Shown here in pieces: positions 12,018 through 14,589 of a stretch of 14,589 bases of DNA. How positions within the stretch are numbered: the stretch's first letter is position 1; each line of letters starts with the position of its first letter. Origin of the DNA: CAYHOI01 sp964358175 (GTDB lineage: Bacteria > Margulisbacteria > Riflemargulisbacteria > GWF2-35-9); NCBI GenBank assembly GCA_964358175.1, contig CAYHOI010000046.1:1-14589 (forward strand). Direction: 5' to 3'. The notes below the pieces were generated by a model that had not been told where the DNA came from, did no database searches, and saw only the letters and a program-made list of their open reading frames with translations. The translations under genes were made by a program, and so were the position numbers.

Positions 12018-14402
12018 CTACTTCTTAAGCAGACTTAACAAGGCCTCAAATGCCCCGAGGGCTTGCTTGACAACCTTCTCATCAGGCACAGGAATTTTCA
12101 GATAGGATTGCCCTGTTTTCTCATCTTTGTCGATAAGGGGTGGCGAAGCCTTATTCCCCTCTGACATCTGTGTCTGAAAATGCTCCAGAAGCTGGATACC
12201 TGTTTTGAATAGACTTGTGATCGGGTCTTCAACAACTTCAGCTTTTATGTTCTCAGCTGACTGGGTGATTTGGTTGGAAACAGCGTCTTGAGGGGTATCG
12301 CCAGATAACAGAAGGGTCTCGTTTGCGCTTGAATCGGGATCAGCTGGTTTTTGTGGTTTTACCTCCTCGGTCACTGTTGAGATAGTTTCAAGCAACTTAT
12401 TAAAGCGGCTGTTATCCATAAAAACATCCGCATCCCCATTTCCAAAGATTCCATCTGCGATAGACTGCTTAAATTGGATCGTTTTAATCATCCCTTGCTC
12501 GATGGTATTGGATGCAACGAAATTATAAACCTGAACCCTCTTCTTCTGCCCCATTCGATGAACACGAGCAATCCGTTGTTCCAGTACCGCAGGGTTCCAA
12601 GGCAAATCAAAATTGATAACAATCGACGCATTCTGAAGGTTAAGTCCGACCCCGCCAGCATCGGTTGAAAGGAACAGTTTTATATCGCTTTGAGATTGAA
12701 AATCCTCGACCAATTTCCCGCGCTTCTTCCCTGGAATAGAGCCATGAAGGAAACGATAGCCAATAGACTTCGAGTCTAATCGGAATGATAACAGTCTGAG
12801 CATACGCTCCCATTGGCTAAAAATAACCACTTTGTTGTCGGGGGATTCCAAGATTTCTTGAAGCATAATCATAAGCTCATCCAATTTGGGGCTTTTATCA
12901 ATCGTTTCATCAAGAATATATAAGCTGTCGCATGCCATACGCATACAACTTAAAGCCATGAACAACTTTTGTCGATCCGGCTCAGACAGAAATCCGTGCC
13001 GACGCCATTTGCTCATAAGCTGAGATACAGTCATAGACTGGTCATCATGCATGTTTCTTTGATCTTGCGTCAGTTCAGTAAAAATATATTGATTGGTTCG
13101 TTCAGGAAGCTGACTCAGCACATCACGCTTATTTCGACGAATCATAATGTCGCGCAGGGTATGCCCAATCTTGTCTAGGTGGGTATACCCGACAATTTTG
13201 CTGTGTTCGTCCAATTTCTGGTGATGATGCAAAAACTTGTACAGGGGACCTAATTTAAATTTATCGACAAACTGAATCAGCGAATGAAGTTCCTCCAGTC
13301 GATTTTCAAGCGGGGTTCCGGTTAAAACGATGGCGTACTCTGATTCCATTTGCTTCACGGTTTGAGCTGTTTTTGTTTTCCAGTTCTTGATACGTTGCGC
13401 CTCATCCAGAATAATCAAATCTGGTTTCAAATCAGCAATTAAGTTTAAATCATTTAAAACATACCCATAGCTTACAATTTGAAAAAATTTAGGCTGATGA
13501 TATTGCTGGCGTCTCACCACAAAATTCCCCTCAATGACCTGAATGGAACGATCTGTAAATTTCTCTATCTCCGATTTCCATTGAAATTTGAGAGAGGTCG
13601 GACAAACGATGAGCACACAGTCCACGCCGAACTCTTTGGCCATGAGTTCAGCTGCTCCTATTGCTTGAATGGTTTTACCAAGCCCCATTTCATCGGCGAT
13701 GAGGCAACGACCCGCCTTGGCCGCAAAAAGCACCCCCTGAGCCTGATAGGGAAACAAAGATGTTTTCAGGAGTCCCTCCAGAGGAGCAACTAATGTTTCA
13801 GCATACTTTTCATTAATAATGTGTTGGCGTTTTTGGGCATCCCGACATTCAACGATAAAGCTCATCGCATCGGGGTAGCAACAAAACTGGGGGTCAAGTA
13901 TCCGGGCTTTCTCCAGAAATTGATCAATGTGCGGTATTGCCTCTGATCGCAGATTTCCTGTTTTGTCAAAATAGGATTCGGCCAGGTCAGTCATAGCTTC
14001 CGCATTCGTTTGACCTATTCGAAGCGAAACTTTACGCTCAGAACCATACCGAAGTGTCATTGAGGAGTACTCCTGCCTGTATCCTTTTTCTAAGATACGA
14101 CGAAGCCGAATATTCTTTTGAAATCGAGCTAACAGAAACTCAATATGTTTGCAGGTTCCTAAGTTATTTGTCGCGAAATCAGGGCAAGAACAGTAGTTAA
14201 ATCCGGGAGTCATCGAGCGAATAGCAACTTTATATGTCTTGTTTGTTAATGGGTTGAACACGTTGAAATCTGAGAAAACAGGGCTGTCTTCCCTGTTTGT
14301 CACTTCAAATTGCTGGGTGGCAGAATATTGTTTGCGAAGTTCTATCTGCCATTCTTCAACACTCAGCTCAATCGGTTTACGATAGTAGGAAACCGTCTTC
14401 AC
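12018..14402 (-). CDS. SNF2-family DNA-dependent ATPase with SWIM zinc finger
   Basis: A 794-residue Swi2/Snf2 translocase expected to move along double-stranded DNA and remodel protein-DNA complexes. Residues 71-86 hold a SWIM zinc finger (C71-x-C73 and C84-x-H86). The ATPase has FPYQAQGVLFA (about 217-227), Walker A DEMGLGKT (237-244, Lys243), DEAQ (333-336) and LTGTPLEN (360-367). The second lobe has VVIFSQWERM (about 525-534), STDAGGVGLNLQ (579-590) and QRIARVHRMGQ (609-619). A poorly conserved 130-residue C-terminal extension, acidic and Ser/Pro/Gln-rich, ends in a helical LLSLLKK. The start is GTG at 14402 with no clear SD, and the protein reads naturally from MKTVSYYRKP. It lies between the 25-bp repeats and is followed by the barrel gene. 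No nuclease or methylase neighbours suggest a defence system. Family assignment is very secure; the cellular role is unknown. Confidence 0.94.
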   Translation of the reverse strand: MKTVSYYRKPIELSVEEWQIELRKQYSATQQFEVTNREDSPVFSDFNVFNPLTNKTYKVAIRSMTPGFNYCSCPDFATNNLGTCKHIEFLLARFQKNIRLRRILEKGYRQEYSSMTLRYGSERKVSLRIGQTNAEAMTDLAESYFDKTGNLRSEAIPHIDQFLEKARILDPQFCCYPDAMSFIVECRDAQKRQHIINEKYAETLVAPLEGLLKTSLFPYQAQGVLFAAKAGRCLIADEMGLGKTIQAIGAAELMAKEFGVDCVLIVCPTSLKFQWKSEIEKFTDRSIQVIEGNFVVRRQQYHQPKFFQIVSYGYVLNDLNLIADLKPDLIILDEAQRIKNWKTKTAQTVKQMESEYAIVLTGTPLENRLEELHSLIQFVDKFKLGPLYKFLHHHQKLDEHSKIVGYTHLDKIGHTLRDIMIRRNKRDVLSQLPERTNQYIFTELTQDQRNMHDDQSMTVSQLMSKWRRHGFLSEPDRQKLFMALSCMRMACDSLYILDETIDKSPKLDELMIMLQEILESPDNKVVIFSQWERMLRLLSFRLDSKSIGYRFLHGSIPGKKRGKLVEDFQSQSDIKLFLSTDAGGVGLNLQNASIVINFDLPWNPAVLEQRIARVHRMGQKKRVQVYNFVASNTIEQGMIKTIQFKQSIADGIFGNGDADVFMDNSRFNKLLETISTVTEEVKPQKPADPDSSANETLLLSGDTPQDAVSNQITQSAENIKAEVVEDPITSLFKTGIQLLEHFQTQMSEGNKASPPLIDKDEKTGQSYLKIPVPDEKVVKQALGAFEALLSLLKK

Positions 14403-14458
14403 GATGTTGAAGACTATATCACGTCTGAAAATGGCTGTAAAATATATATACTCTTGCG

Positions 14459-14483
14459 AAGTAACCGATGAGTTTCTGGGGGA
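14459..14483 (+). repeat. 25-bp direct repeat, right copy
   Basis: An exact match to 10587-10611 in the same orientation. It lies 57 nt upstream of the SNF2 start codon, inside the probable 5' leader of that gene. With the left copy it encloses the 47-codon gene, the palindrome cluster, the barrel gene and the SNF2 gene. Confidence 0.85.
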
Positions 14484-14555
14484 TTAGTCCCGAATTCTGA
14501 TAAGTTTAAGTTGAAGATCTGAAAGTTTCTCTAAAATGGCTTTCATTATTTTCAT

Positions 14556-14585
14556 ATAATAGCACAAATACATAATGCGTTTCAA
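14556..14585 (-). promoter_or_regulatory. Possible promoter for the SNF2 unit
   Basis: On the minus strand TTGAAA (14585-14580) and TATTAT (14561-14556) are separated by 18 nt, a reasonable sigma70-like pair. It would give a leader of about 145 nt that contains the right 25-bp repeat. The AT-richness here raises the chance of a fortuitous match. Confidence 0.35.
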
Positions 14586-14589
14586 TACG

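Larger units (their letters stand above)
14403..14589. other. Upstream region of the SNF2 gene at window edge
   Basis: An AT-rich 187-bp region. It holds the right copy of the 25-bp repeat, a possible minus-strand promoter near its end, and two very short frames (an 18-codon plus-strand frame from ATG 14431 and a 23-codon minus-strand frame from ATG 14555), neither with an SD. I see no other gene. Confidence 0.5.

Noticed and set aside
12018..14402. Anti-phage defence island (DISARM-like) based on the SNF2 gene
   Set aside because: None of the partner genes (methylase, helicase-nuclease, DUF1998, PLD) is present, and SWIM-SNF2 proteins are also common outside defence loci.
14431..14487. 18-codon plus-strand ORF through the right 25-bp repeat
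   Set aside because: No SD, very short, antisense to the probable SNF2 leader. Kept only as context for the repeat.
14484..14555. 23-codon minus-strand ORF (MKIMKAILEK...) upstream of SNF2
   Set aside because: Its ATG directly abuts the putative -10, so it could not be transcribed from that promoter, and there is no SD.

Overview
The window looks like chromosomal DNA of a diderm (outer-membrane) bacterium that I cannot place taxonomically. It has the MEP isoprenoid pathway (ispH), a class A penicillin-binding protein and a signal-peptide-bearing probable beta-barrel protein. Coding density is high, most genes sit in tight operons, and several starts carry good Shine-Dalgarno (SD) sequences. 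I see no rRNA, tRNA, CRISPR array or recognisable transposase.

Layout. (1) 1-143: a short GC-rich stretch with a REP-like palindrome and no gene I can support. (2) 144-2258 (-): a PBP1A-type peptidoglycan synthase, divergent from (3) 2390-4253 (+): tyrS followed by two overlapping half-size genes that together make one TauE/SafE (TSUP) transporter. (4) 4271-5293 (-): tsaD, convergent with the TSUP pair and divergent from the next operon. (5) 5519-10579 (+): a very tight six-gene run, cbpA-like co-chaperone, cbpM-like modulator, ispH, a strongly shortened mfd, a SpoU-class (TrmH-family) RNA methyltransferase and a 54-residue membrane protein. Junctions run from a 4-nt overlap to a 15-nt gap, so co-transcription is likely. 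(6) 10580-11162: an AT-rich, mostly non-coding stretch with a 47-codon minus-strand gene behind a near-ideal SD and a cluster of adjacent palindromes. (7) 11163-14402 (-): a two-gene unit, a SWIM-zinc-finger SNF2 ATPase followed by a putative outer-membrane barrel.

Blocks 6 and 7 are bracketed by two exact 25-bp direct repeats (10587-10611 and 14459-14483). This makes the 3.9-kb segment a candidate inserted unit, although no recombinase is present.

The most unusual gene is mfd. It is 694 codons instead of about 1150. It keeps the UvrB-like domain 2 (the UvrA-docking domain), the RNA-polymerase-interacting domain and the whole translocase, but it has lost domains 1a, 1b and 3 and the end of domain 7. 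It reads as a stripped-down transcription-repair coupling factor. The cbpA-cbpM pair forms a co-chaperone and its inhibitor. tyrS, tsaD and the RNA methyltransferase serve translation. PBP1A and ispH (isoprenoid precursors, including the undecaprenyl carrier) both feed cell-wall synthesis.
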